A stretch of DNA of 64,000 bases, from assembly GCA_018380115.1 (NCBI GenBank), contig JAGZUF010000013.1, positions 17,113-81,112 on the forward strand, in the 5' to 3' direction. This DNA is from Oscillospiraceae bacterium. Its GTDB lineage: Bacteria; Bacillota; Clostridia; Oscillospirales; Ruminococcaceae. The position numbers and the translations under genes were made by a program. This document shows, one piece after another, positions 8,141-16,925 of this stretch. Positions within the stretch are counted from its first letter, which is position 1; the number at the start of each line of letters is the position of its first letter. The notes under the pieces were generated by a model. That model did no database searches and had not been told where the DNA came from. It was given only the letters and a program-made list of their open reading frames with translations.

Positions 8141-9664
8141 TCATTCGATGATGCTTTTGCCCGTCATTTCTTCGGGCTGAGGCAGGCCCATCACCTTCAG
8201 CATGGTGGGGGCAATGTCAGCCAGCACGCCGCCCTGGCGCAGCTTCACATCGCCCAGGCCCGCCGCCAGGAAGGGCACGGGGTTGGTGGTGTGCGCGGTG
8301 AAGGGGTGCTCGGGGTCCGGGTCGTACATTTTATCGGCATTGCCGTGGTCTGCCGTCAGCAGCACGGCGCCGCCTGCGGCCAGCGCCGCGTCAATCACCC
8401 TGCCTGCACACTCGTCCACGGCCTCCACGGCCTTTACGGCGGCGCTGAACACGCCGGTGTGGCCCACCATGTCGCAGTTGGCAAAGTTCAGAATAATGAC
8501 ATCGTACTTGCCGCTTTCAATGCGCCGCACACATTCATCTGCCACAAGGTAGGCGCTCATTTCGGGCTGCAGGTCGTATGTGGCCACCTTTGGGCTGTTG
8601 ATGAGGGCGCGGTCCTCCCCTTCAAAGGGGGCCTCTACGCCGCCGTTGAAGAAGAAGGTTACGTGGGCATATTTTTCCGTCTCTGCAATGCGCAGCTGCG
8701 TCTTGCCGTTTTTGGCAAGGTACTCGCCCAGTACGTTCGTCAGCACCTGCGGGCGGAAAGCCACGCTTACGTTGGGCATGGTGGCGTCATACTGTGTGAA
8801 GCACACATAGTGCACCGGAAAACGCCCATAACGGCGCACAAAACCAGTGAATGCGTCATCTACAAAGGTGCGGGTAATCTCGCGGGCGCGGTCCGGCCGG
8901 AAGTTGAAGAAGATGACGCTGTCGCCTTCGGCCACACGCCCGCCCTCGCATGTCACGGCAGGCACCACAAATTCATCCGTCACGCCTTCGGCATAGCTCT
9001 TTTCCATCACTTCTACAGGCGTGCCGCGGTTGCCCTCGCCGTACACAAAGGCGGCGTAGGCCTTTTCCACACGATCCCAGCGGTTGTCGCGGTCCATGGC
9101 ATAGTAGCGGCCCGTCACAGAGGCGATGGTGCCCACGCCAAGTGAGTCCAGCTTTGCCTGCAGCTCTTTGATAAAGCCAAGGCCGGAGTCCGGCGGCACG
9201 TCGCGGCCGTCCATGATAGCGTGCACATACACCTTTGTGAGGCCCATGCGCTTTGCCATTTCCAGAAGGCCGTACAAATGGCCGTTGTGGCTGTGCACGC
9301 CGCCGTCGGAAAGCAGGCCCATCAGGTGCAGGGCCTTGCCGTTCTCTTTCGCTGTGCGCATAGCCGAAACAAGGGCCTCATTTTCAAAAAAGTCTCCGTC
9401 CGCAATGGATTTGGTGATGCGGGTGAGCTCCTGATACACGATGCGGCCCGCGCCGATATTGGTGTGGCCCACCTCGCTGTTGCCCATCTGGCCATCGGGC
9501 AGGCCCACGTTCATACCGGAGGCGCCGATGGTGGTGTAGGGGCAGCTTGCGAACAGTTTGTCGAAATACGGCGTTTTGGCGGCTGCAATGGCATTGCCGT
9601 AGGTCTCCTGCGGCACCCAGCCGAAGCCGTCCAGTATGCAAAGAAGCAGAGGTTTTTTCGCCAT
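8141..9664 (-). CDS. gpmI: 2,3-bisphosphoglycerate-independent phosphoglycerate mutase
   Basis: It interconverts 3- and 2-phosphoglycerate in glycolysis and needs two Mn(II) ions. Its 507 residues fit the usual 505-515. Metal and nucleophile motifs are present: LCILDGFGW at the N-terminus, the phosphoserine in NSEVGHTNIGAGR, HIMDGRDVPP, the Arg pair in FRPDRAREIT, the NFANCDMVGHTG motif and LTADHGNADKM. It follows tpiA by 35 bp on the same strand. No enolase gene follows; the next gene is the unrelated XRE unit behind a terminator. Confidence 0.97.
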   Translation of the reverse strand: MAKKPLLLCILDGFGWVPQETYGNAIAAAKTPYFDKLFASCPYTTIGASGMNVGLPDGQMGNSEVGHTNIGAGRIVYQELTRITKSIADGDFFENEALVSAMRTAKENGKALHLMGLLSDGGVHSHNGHLYGLLEMAKRMGLTKVYVHAIMDGRDVPPDSGLGFIKELQAKLDSLGVGTIASVTGRYYAMDRDNRWDRVEKAYAAFVYGEGNRGTPVEVMEKSYAEGVTDEFVVPAVTCEGGRVAEGDSVIFFNFRPDRAREITRTFVDDAFTGFVRRYGRFPVHYVCFTQYDATMPNVSVAFRPQVLTNVLGEYLAKNGKTQLRIAETEKYAHVTFFFNGGVEAPFEGEDRALINSPKVATYDLQPEMSAYLVADECVRRIESGKYDVIILNFANCDMVGHTGVFSAAVKAVEAVDECAGRVIDAALAAGGAVLLTADHGNADKMYDPDPEHPFTAHTTNPVPFLAAGLGDVKLRQGGVLADIAPTMLKVMGLPQPEEMTGKSIIE

Positions 9665-9699
9665 AGATGTCAGGTTCCTTTCTGCACGTTATGCTGCGC

Positions 9700-10467
9700 T
9701 TATTTCGAGGCGGCGGCCACGATGGCGCCGAAGGCGTCCGCCTTCAGCGAGGCGCCGCCGATCAGCCCGCCGTCTACGTCGGGCTTTTCCAGCAGTTCAT
9801 CTGCATTGGCGGCGTTCATGCTGCCGCCGTACTGCACCGTGGTGGCCTCGGCCACAGCCTGGCCGTACAGCTCGCCCACCACTTTGCGGATGGCCGCGCA
9901 CACCTCCTGCGCCTGCTCGCTGGTGGCGGTGCGGCCCGTGCCGATGGCCCACACCGGCTCGTAGGCGATGACGACGCGCTGCATCTCTTCGGCGGAAACG
10001 CCCTGCAGGGCAATCTTCGTCTGCATGCGCACCAGCTCTTCCGTCACGCCCTGCTCGCGCTGGGCAAGGCTTTCGCCCACGCACACAATCACCTTCAGGC
10101 CCGCGGCCAGGGCGGCCTTGGCGCGCTTGTTCACGGTTTCGTCCGTCTCGGCAAAATACTGGCGGCGCTCGGAATGGCCCACAATGACGTATTCCACACC
10201 AAGGTCCACCAGCATACCGGCGGAAATTTCGCCCGTGAATGCCCCGCTTTTTTCAAAGTGCACATTTTCGGCGCCCACATGGATATTGGTGCCGCGGCAC
10301 AGCTCCACCGCCTTGCACAGGCTGGTGAACGGCGTGCAGATAACCACCTCGCAGCCCGCGTTTTTCACGGCGGGCACCAGCTCGCCGATGAGGGCGGCCG
10401 CCTCGGTGGCGGTTTTGTTCATTTTCCAGTTGCCGGCGATGATAGCCTTGCGCTTTGCCTTGTTCAT
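9700..10467 (-). CDS. tpiA: Triosephosphate isomerase
   Basis: It interconverts dihydroxyacetone phosphate and glyceraldehyde-3-phosphate. The 255-residue TIM barrel has the catalytic Lys in GNWKMN (about residue 16), the electrophile His in VGHSERR, the catalytic Glu in IAYEPVWAIGTG and the phosphate-binding YGGSMN. AAAAGGGAGAGA precedes the ATG. It lies between pgk (72 bp upstream, behind a hairpin) and gpmI. Confidence 0.98.
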   Translation of the reverse strand: MNKAKRKAIIAGNWKMNKTATEAAALIGELVPAVKNAGCEVVICTPFTSLCKAVELCRGTNIHVGAENVHFEKSGAFTGEISAGMLVDLGVEYVIVGHSERRQYFAETDETVNKRAKAALAAGLKVIVCVGESLAQREQGVTEELVRMQTKIALQGVSAEEMQRVVIAYEPVWAIGTGRTATSEQAQEVCAAIRKVVGELYGQAVAEATTVQYGGSMNAANADELLEKPDVDGGLIGGASLKADAFGAIVAAASK

Positions 10468-10500
10468 TAGTATCTCTCCCTTTTCAATTCAGTCAACACA

Positions 10501-10529
10501 GAAAAGGGGCGCGCGGGATGCGCGCCCCT
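10501..10529 (-). terminator. Hairpin terminator or attenuator between pgk and tpiA
   Basis: On the minus strand, ten bases of AGGGGCGCGC pair with their complement, followed by TTTTCTG. It lies between two genes normally expressed together, so it may only partially terminate and set the pgk:tpiA ratio. Confidence 0.7.
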
Positions 10530-10539
10530 GCGGTTTGCA

Positions 10540-11760
10540 TCAGGCGTTGGCGATGCAGGCGATGCCCGGAAGCTCTTTGCCCTCCAGATACTCCAGAGAG
10601 GCGCCGCCGCCCGTGGAGATGTGTGTCATCTTGTCCGCAAAGCCCATCTGCATCACGGCTGCGGCAGAGTCGCCGCCGCCAATCACCGTGGTGGCCTGCG
10701 TGTCGGCCATAGCCTGCGCCACGGCCTTTGTACCAGCGGCCAGCACGGGGTTTTCAAACACGCCCATGGGGCCGTTCCACACAACTGTCTTGGCGTCCTT
10801 CACGGCCTGGGCGAACAGCTCGCGCGTTTTGGGCCCGATGTCAAGGCCCATCATGCCGGCGGGGATTTTGTCGGAGGAAACGTATTCCACGCTGATTTCG
10901 GCGTCAATGGGGTCGGGGAAAGCCTTGGTGACGGCGGTGTCCACCGGCAAAAGCAGCTTCACGCCCTTTTCCTCGGCCTTTTTCAGCATGCTGGCGCAGT
11001 AATCCAGCTTTTCATCGTCTACAAGGCTGGTGCCTACCTCGCAGCCCTTGGCCTTCAGGAAGGTGTAGGCCATGCCGCCGCCAATGATAAGCGTGTCCAC
11101 CTTGCTCAGCAGATTTTCAATGACGTTCAGCTTGTCGGCCACCTTCGCGCCGCCCAGAATAGCGACAAACGGGCGCTCGGGGTCGTTTACGGCGTTGCCC
11201 AGATAGCGGATTTCTTTTTCCATCAGGTAGCCCACGGCGGTGTCCTTAATATAATCTGTGACACCGGCGGTAGAGCAGTGCGCGCGGTGGGCAGAGCCGA
11301 AGGCGTCGTTCACATACGCGGCGTCCGGGCCCACCAGCCCGGCCAGATCTTTCGAGAATTCGGGCAGGTTTTTCGTCTCCTCCTTGCGGAAGCGGGTGTT
11401 CTGCAAAAGCACCACATCGCCGTCCTGCATGGCGGCCACGGCGGCCTTTGCGTTCGGGCCCGTCACCTCGCCGTCATTGGCGAATACAACAGGTTTGCCC
11501 AGCAGCTCGGAAAGGCGCACGGCCACCGGCGCAAGGCTGAATTTTTCCTCCGGCCCGTTCTTGGGCTTGCCCAGATGGCTGCACAGCACAAGGCGTCCGC
11601 CGTTTTCAATCAGTTTTTTGATGGTGGGCAGCGCTGCCACGATGCGGTTGTCGTTGGTGATAACGCCGTCCTTCATCGGCACGTTGAAATCGCAGCGCAC
11701 CAGCACGTTGCGGCCCTTTACATTCAGGTCTTCCACCGTTTTTTTACCAAGAGTGCTCAT
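10540..11760 (-). CDS. pgk: Phosphoglycerate kinase
   Basis: It transfers the acyl phosphate of 1,3-bisphosphoglycerate to ADP. From ATG 11760 the protein is 406 residues, as usual, and begins MSTLGKKTVEDLNVKGRNVLVRCDFN. Signatures include RCDFNVPM, LCSHLGKPK, ILGGAKVADKL, the hinge and nucleotide region GPMGVFENP and TVIGGGDSAAA. The longer frame to 11937 crosses the promoter and is rejected. GapA, often upstream in Firmicutes, is not adjacent here. Confidence 0.98.
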   Translation of the reverse strand: MSTLGKKTVEDLNVKGRNVLVRCDFNVPMKDGVITNDNRIVAALPTIKKLIENGGRLVLCSHLGKPKNGPEEKFSLAPVAVRLSELLGKPVVFANDGEVTGPNAKAAVAAMQDGDVVLLQNTRFRKEETKNLPEFSKDLAGLVGPDAAYVNDAFGSAHRAHCSTAGVTDYIKDTAVGYLMEKEIRYLGNAVNDPERPFVAILGGAKVADKLNVIENLLSKVDTLIIGGGMAYTFLKAKGCEVGTSLVDDEKLDYCASMLKKAEEKGVKLLLPVDTAVTKAFPDPIDAEISVEYVSSDKIPAGMMGLDIGPKTRELFAQAVKDAKTVVWNGPMGVFENPVLAAGTKAVAQAMADTQATTVIGGGDSAAAVMQMGFADKMTHISTGGGASLEYLEGKELPGIACIANA

Positions 11761-11835
11761 TTGCTTTAACTCCCTTTCCCGAAAAACGTTTGGTTGCATA
11801 GTATGCGCGGGGCCTGCGGCCCCGCATACACTTTT

Positions 11836-11864
11836 ATTATAGTGTTTTTTTGCCTGTTTCGCAA
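11836..11864 (-). promoter_or_regulatory. SigA promoter of pgk
   Basis: On the minus strand TTGCGA and TATAAT are separated by 17 bp, about 75 bases before the pgk start. Confidence 0.8.
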
Positions 11865-11924
11865 GTGCTTCCATGATAATTTTTTCACAAAGAACGGCGG
11901 CGCGCGGGTGCCCATCCGCCTGTA

Positions 11925-11959
11925 AAAAGGCGCCCACCCCGTTTCACCGGGGCGGGCGT
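11925..11959 (-). terminator. Terminator of the lipoprotein cluster
   Basis: On the minus strand CGCCCGCCCCG pairs with CGGGGTGGGCG over a 6-base loop, followed by CCTTTTT. Confidence 0.82.
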
Positions 11960-12014
11960 GAAGGGGCGGCGGGCCGCCGCCTTGCACAGCAGAACTGTGC
12001 GCGGGAGGCATGTG

Positions 12015-13323
12015 CTATGCGGGCGGCGGCAGGTTCTGTATTTCCTTAAAGTTCGGTATACCGGCAAGGTAGTCTTCGGGCGAAATAAGGGCATATACCG
12101 GGCGGCTGGCGGGGTACTCCACCGGCTGACCGCCCTCGCCCGGGCAGCTTTCGGTATAAAACTCATAGGCGCATGTGACAAAAAGGCCCTGAGGGGCTTC
12201 GGCAAGCGGGGTGACAAAATCGGGATCGCCCCAGCCGGGGCCGTCGAACACCACGCCGCCCGGCGCCTCGCAGCGGTATTCCTGCCGCAGGGAAAGCGGT
12301 TGCGCCGCGCCGGTGGCAGGGTTGATCTGATACGGGGTGCTCAGCCAGATGTTTTCACTGTCCAGCCCGGGCACCATGGCCAGCAGTGTGCTGCCAGCTG
12401 TGGTGAGATACCACCGTTCACACGAATGGAACCCTTGGCCCTCGTCGTGGTCATACGGGCACAGTGCAGTAGACACTTCATGCGTTTCACCGGCGTCCAG
12501 AGCAAAGCCCATCACAGTGCCGTTTGAGCTGTCAATATAATAACAGCGTGCCACCCATCAGCACGCTGCCGGAGTAGGAAAGAAAGGAATCTTGCGGCAC
12601 AGTACCCAGCAGCGTATATGCCCCTTCGGGGGAGAGCAAGCCAATTTCAACGCCTTCTACACGGGCAGCATCGCCCCAGTGTACGGTGACGAACTGGCCG
12701 TCCCACACGCCAGCCACCTTGCCCCACTGCCAGAAGGCGCTGCGCGCATTGCGAAGCAGATAGGTTTCGGTGCCGTCTGTCAGCGAAATGCGCCCGAACG
12801 CATCCTCGCAGAAGCCGTACAGGTACTGTTCATCCGCCCCGATGAACGTCCAGCTGTCGCTGACGGCGGAAAGCGTGCGGCGGTTTTGCCCGCCTGCATC
12901 CATCGCCACAAAATCGGCAAGGCCGCTTTCATCCGTTCCCTCTGCAAGATAGCGCGGGCACAGGGCATATACAGCGCCGGGCCGGGCTGTCAGAAAAAGG
13001 GCGGGCAGGTATGCACCGCAGCTTTCGTCCGTGTGGGGGCAGCCCTCTTTGTCACACAGGATGCGGTGCTGTTTTGCGGAAAAATCGTACAAAGCCAGAA
13101 GACGCAGCGTGCCGTTAGATGAAATGAGGATATCGTAATACCCGGCCTCGCTGACAGCGCACGCAATACCCGCGGGAAGCCAGGTAAGGCTGCTTTGCTG
13201 CGTGACCGGCGCAGCGGTGCTTCCGGGCTGCGCGCCCGGTGCAGAGGGGGAACAGCCCGCCAGCGCAAGGCAGCAAAGCACGGTGCAGAAAAGGGCGGCA
13301 GGGCGCAGGAAATGCTTCATCAT
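12015..13323 (-). pseudogene. Frameshifted third paralog of the propeller-like lipoprotein family
   Basis: Two overlapping frames together make one protein of about 435 residues homologous to the next two genes upstream. The first part (from 13323, ribosome site GGGAGG) has a lipobox ALAGC and the family motif CDKEGCPHTDESC. It runs to a stop near 12532. The second part (frame covering 12015-12554) continues with YYIDSSNGTVMG, matching YYYSDTVTGSLYV of the paralog, and ends with ALISPEDYLAGIPNF, the shared C-terminal motif. A single +1 shift around 12535-12555 separates them. No slippery heptamer is seen, so a mutation or sequencing error is more likely than programmed frameshifting. Confidence 0.8.
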
Positions 13324-13458
13324 ACACACCTCCCTAAATAATCTTAGTTTTTCTCGTTAATACTCCCGTTCTCACAAGATTTCGCAAGTTTTAAGGAAAA
13401 GATGCAGATAGCAGCATCATCAAGTGCAGGTTCTCTTTCATCGCTCCACAAGGTGCGG

Positions 13459-14751
13459 TCAGCCTGGGTACGGGTTTGGCAGTTGTTCAAAAAAACGGAA
13501 ATTCGGGCTGGAAGAAAAGTAATCCTCCGGTGAAATGAGGGCCAGCGATTCACCGTAGGCCTCCACCGGGTAGGTGCCGCCGTCTTGACCGGTGATAATG
13601 TGCGTGCCTAGGTAGGGCATGTCGCCGAACACCAGCAGCCCTTCGGGTGTTTCGGCCAGCACCTGCAGTGGAACGCCATAGCCCTGATAAAGCTGCTGCA
13701 GCGTTATCTCCTGTGCCGGGCCGCCGCCGGAAAGCGGCAGAGAAAACAGGCGGGGCGGCACGCTGGCCTGGGGGGCAAAATCTTCCGGCGCGCGGCGCGC
13801 GTCCACCTCTGCCAGAAGGCGCCCAGCCACAACAGAGAGCCTGCGCGCACTGCCTGTATAAAATACGCCGCCGTCATCCCAGGTGTGTTCCACGGCCCAT
13901 TCGCACAGCGCGTCGGAGAAATGGCGCACCTGGCCGGTGGAAATATCCAGCACATACAGGCTGCCCGTTACAGTGTCACTGTAATAATATTTTCCCTCAT
14001 GGAAGCAGCCGGGGCCGTAGCTGCCGCGGCACAGTTCGGTGAATATGCCGTTTGCATCCATGGCGTAAAACACCTGCAGGCCGTCTTCCGTCATGGGGAT
14101 GACGATATTTCCATCCAGTTCGCCAAGGCCATACAGTGAAAAATTGTGGTTCAGGTAAAAATTTCGCTCTAAAATAGTCTCGTGGCCGGTGGCAAGCTCC
14201 AGCCTGGCGAGGTGCTGGTCCATGATGCCGTACACAGCGCCGCCGCCCTGCGCAAAGACGCCGAGCTGCCAGGAACCGCTCACCTGCGCCACTTCATGCG
14301 CCCGGCTTCCGTCCAGCGCGTGCGCGCGCAGGCTGGCAAGGGGCATGCCGCTCCCGCCGTCCTGCTGGGGCACGGTGGAATAAGAATACAGCGTGCCCTG
14401 TGACAGGAACAGCATGCCGGTGCCGGGCATCCAGGCGGGGCAGGCCGCACTGCCGTGGGCACAGCCCTCCGCGCTGCACAGCACGCGCTCTTCCAGCGTG
14501 GAAAGGTCCAGGCAGGTGACAAGCCCGCCGCCGCCCGAGCAGGCGATAGTGCGGTACAGCGCGCCGTCCCCCTGAACGTAAAATTCATTGCGCGGGCGCG
14601 GGCGAAGGGCGGGCATAGCCCCGGCCTGCGCGCCGCTCTGTGCAGCGGCACTGTCCCAGGCGCTGCGGCCCGGCATGGCCGTGCAGGCGGCAAGGGCACT
14701 GCACAAAAGAAAAAGGCAAAGCATACGGGCGGCGCGCAGCATGCGGCACAT
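13459..14751 (-). CDS. Propeller-like lipoprotein, paralog 2
   Basis: The 430-residue lipoprotein has a signal with lipobox LAAC. It carries the family motif CSAEGCAHGSAACPAW near residue 90, in the pattern C-x4-C-x-H-x4-C. Repeated strand segments such as YYYSDTVTGSLYVLDISTGQVRHFSDALC suggest a beta-propeller fold. The C-terminus reads ALISPEDYFSSSPNFRFF. AAAGGAGG precedes the ATG. Function unknown; similar proteins are exported and common in gut Clostridia. It is 28 bp downstream of paralog 1 and the cluster is preceded by two-component genes on the same strand. Confidence 0.78.
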   Translation of the reverse strand: MCRMLRAARMLCLFLLCSALAACTAMPGRSAWDSAAAQSGAQAGAMPALRPRPRNEFYVQGDGALYRTIACSGGGGLVTCLDLSTLEERVLCSAEGCAHGSAACPAWMPGTGMLFLSQGTLYSYSTVPQQDGGSGMPLASLRAHALDGSRAHEVAQVSGSWQLGVFAQGGGAVYGIMDQHLARLELATGHETILERNFYLNHNFSLYGLGELDGNIVIPMTEDGLQVFYAMDANGIFTELCRGSYGPGCFHEGKYYYSDTVTGSLYVLDISTGQVRHFSDALCEWAVEHTWDDGGVFYTGSARRLSVVAGRLLAEVDARRAPEDFAPQASVPPRLFSLPLSGGGPAQEITLQQLYQGYGVPLQVLAETPEGLLVFGDMPYLGTHIITGQDGGTYPVEAYGESLALISPEDYFSSSPNFRFFEQLPNPYPG

Positions 14752-14779
14752 GGCGGTATCCTCCTTTCAAACAGCCCGT

Positions 14780-16081
14780 TCAGGACGGCAGCGGCTGAGG
14801 CAGCTGCTCAAAAAAGCGGAAACTCGGGTTTGAGGAAAAGTAATCCTCCGGCGAGATAAGGGCAAGCTGCTCGGTGTAGACATCCTGCGTATAGCTGCCG
14901 CCGTCCTGTCCGCGGATGACAGCCGTGCCCGCGTAGGGCCGGTCGCCTGTCACAAGGAAGCCGGCGGGCGTTTCGGCAAGCACCTGCAGAGGGTGCAGGT
15001 AGCCGTTGAAAAAGTCGGTGAGCGTTACCTCTGCCGGCTGGCCGCCGGACAGGGGGAACACAAACAGACGGAGGGCGGGCGCGGCCGTGCCGCCGTCCCC
15101 GGTGCCTGTGCTCAGCTGTACGGCCAGGCGGCCGCCCAGCATGCGCAGGGTGCGCCAGCCGCTTCCTCCCTCAGTGCCCGGCCGGCACAGGGCGTCGGAA
15201 AAATGGCGCACCTTGCCCGTAAGAGTGTCCAGAACATACAGGCTGCCGGTGGCGGCATCGCTGTAATAGTAATCTGCCCCGTCAAAACAACCGCCGCCGA
15301 AATTTTCCGCCGGAAGGCGGCACAGTTCGGAAAGGGCGCCCTGCGCGTCCATGGCGCAGAAAATAAATTGCTGCGGCGCCTGAAATATGAGTACAAGGCG
15401 GCCGTCGGGCAGCGGCCCGGCGCTGTCGGAGGAGGCGAACACGGCGCCGCTCTGCGGGGTGAACTGGCGCGAAAGGATAGTTTCGTGGCCGCTGGCAAGG
15501 TCCAGCACGCGCAGCTCATTTCCATATGTGCGGTATATCTTTGTGCCGCAGGCCGCAAAGGGCGTGCCCCACTCCAGAAAGTTCACCTGCGCCACCTCGC
15601 GCACGGCGCTTCCGTCCGGCGCGTGCGCGCGCAGCGTGCGCCAGCCGGAACGGATGCTGCCGTCCGCCTCGCGTGCAGAGCTGATGGAATATATCACCTC
15701 CCCGGCCGCGTATACCTCGCCATAGCCGGAAAAGAATGCCGGGCATGCCTCGGAATCATGCGCACAGCCGGGCACGCTGCACAGGACGCTCTCCTGCATG
15801 GCGGCAAGGTCCAGCCGGGCTACAAGCGTACCTTGACCGTGTATGGCGTTCACTGTGCGGTACAGGCTGTTCTGCCCGGCATGACAGGCAAAGGCGGTGC
15901 CGGAGCTGTATGGAACAAGGGCCCCGGCCTGCGCGCCGCTCTGCGGGGCCGCGCCTTGCAGGGCGCGACCGGGGACAGGTGTTTTCGGCGCGCCATGCCG
16001 CGGCACACATACGGCAAACGTCACGGCAAGGCAAAGCGCGCCCAGCAGCACCGGCAGTGCCCTGCGGAAAAAAGCTTTCAT
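14780..16081 (-). CDS. Propeller-like exported protein, paralog 1
   Basis: The protein has 433 residues from ATG 16081 (AAGGAGG upstream; the longer frame to 16453 runs antisense to nothing recognisable and overlaps the neighbour). The N-terminus is a membrane anchor or signal, MKAFFRRALPVLLGALCLAV. Its only nearby Cys lies in FAVC, a poor lipobox unlike its paralogs. The motif CSVPGCAHDSEACPAF, the segment YYYSDAATGSLYVLDTLTGKVRHFSDALC and the ending ALISPEDYFSSNPSFRFF align with paralogs 2 and 3. Cys/His spacing would allow a metal or disulfide site. The role is not known. Confidence 0.77.
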   Translation of the reverse strand: MKAFFRRALPVLLGALCLAVTFAVCVPRHGAPKTPVPGRALQGAAPQSGAQAGALVPYSSGTAFACHAGQNSLYRTVNAIHGQGTLVARLDLAAMQESVLCSVPGCAHDSEACPAFFSGYGEVYAAGEVIYSISSAREADGSIRSGWRTLRAHAPDGSAVREVAQVNFLEWGTPFAACGTKIYRTYGNELRVLDLASGHETILSRQFTPQSGAVFASSDSAGPLPDGRLVLIFQAPQQFIFCAMDAQGALSELCRLPAENFGGGCFDGADYYYSDAATGSLYVLDTLTGKVRHFSDALCRPGTEGGSGWRTLRMLGGRLAVQLSTGTGDGGTAAPALRLFVFPLSGGQPAEVTLTDFFNGYLHPLQVLAETPAGFLVTGDRPYAGTAVIRGQDGGSYTQDVYTEQLALISPEDYFSSNPSFRFFEQLPQPLPS

Positions 16082-16133
16082 AATAGCTGCATGCCTCCTT
16101 CCGGTCATGATGGTGTAGGGATGCATCCGTTTT

Positions 16134-16925
16134 TCAGGCCGCTCCGCCCAAATATGCCTGGGCGGAACTGGGCGAAAGGCTGCGCGCCTCGGCGCGCAGG
16201 TAAATGTCGTACCGGGGCGAGGCCTGCCCCGCCGGATACACCATGGAGGGTGTGGCCCCCACGCTGAGCAGCAGCTGCGCGCCGGGCGAATACAGGCGGC
16301 AGCCCTCTGCGCCCGGCGCGGCGGCAGGGTATGCCTGCCAGTCATCCACAGCCGCAAGGCCGAGATGCGCCGCATAATTCCGGGCGCAGGCCTCCCAGTC
16401 CACCCCCGCGGGCAGGCCCGCGGCCTCGTGCGTGAAGGCGGCGCAAAAGGCAACCACGGCGCTGTTGCCGGGGGCGTATGTGGCGCTCAGCGCCCTGTGG
16501 GAAAGGCTGAAAAAGCCGAATTCATCCACAAGGGCATGGCCCTGCGTGGGGCCGGCATCCTCCAGCGCCTGGAAAGAGCCGTCCCGTGCCCAAAGGGCAT
16601 ACACCTGCGGCAGGGCGCCGGCCCCGAATAAAGCGTCTGCCGCGCCTGCCAGCAGGCTTTCGTCAAATTCAGCGGGCTGGGCGGCGGCGCTGCCTGCATT
16701 GGCTTCGCCCAGCACGCGCATGCGCCCGTACAGCGCCTGGGCGGCCGCGCTTTGCGCGGCCGCCTCGCACAGCCCGCCCGCGGGCGCACCGCCGGGTATG
16801 GGGTGCGGGGAGGAAAGACGCGCCGCGTCCTGTGCCAGCATGGCGCGGTAGGGCAGCACGGCGGCCGCCGCCAGCGCCAGCACACAGGCAAGGCAGCCCA
16901 GCGCGGAAAGAAGATGCTTTTTCAT
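16134..16925 (-). CDS. Orphan membrane-anchored extracytoplasmic protein
   Basis: The protein has 263 residues. The N-terminal segment MKKHLLSALGCLACVLALAAAAV is a signal anchor; the rest is Ala-rich and predicted outside the membrane. No family is recognised. It overlaps the stop of the sensor kinase by four bases (ATGA) with AGAGGGGG upstream, so it is tightly coupled to the kinase. That suggests an accessory or sensing partner of the two-component system, or an output. The window gives no functional residue. Confidence 0.7.
   Translation of the reverse strand: MKKHLLSALGCLACVLALAAAAVLPYRAMLAQDAARLSSPHPIPGGAPAGGLCEAAAQSAAAQALYGRMRVLGEANAGSAAAQPAEFDESLLAGAADALFGAGALPQVYALWARDGSFQALEDAGPTQGHALVDEFGFFSLSHRALSATYAPGNSAVVAFCAAFTHEAAGLPAGVDWEACARNYAAHLGLAAVDDWQAYPAAAPGAEGCRLYSPGAQLLLSVGATPSMVYPAGQASPRYDIYLRAEARSLSPSSAQAYLGGAA

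Noticed and set aside
10621..11769. 382-codon plus-strand frame opposite pgk
   Set aside because: Pgk is unambiguous on the minus strand; the plus frame has no likeness.
12532..12560. Programmed ribosomal frameshift in paralog 3
   Set aside because: No slippery heptamer with a following structure is seen and the intact paralogs do not use a shift; a mutation or error is simpler.
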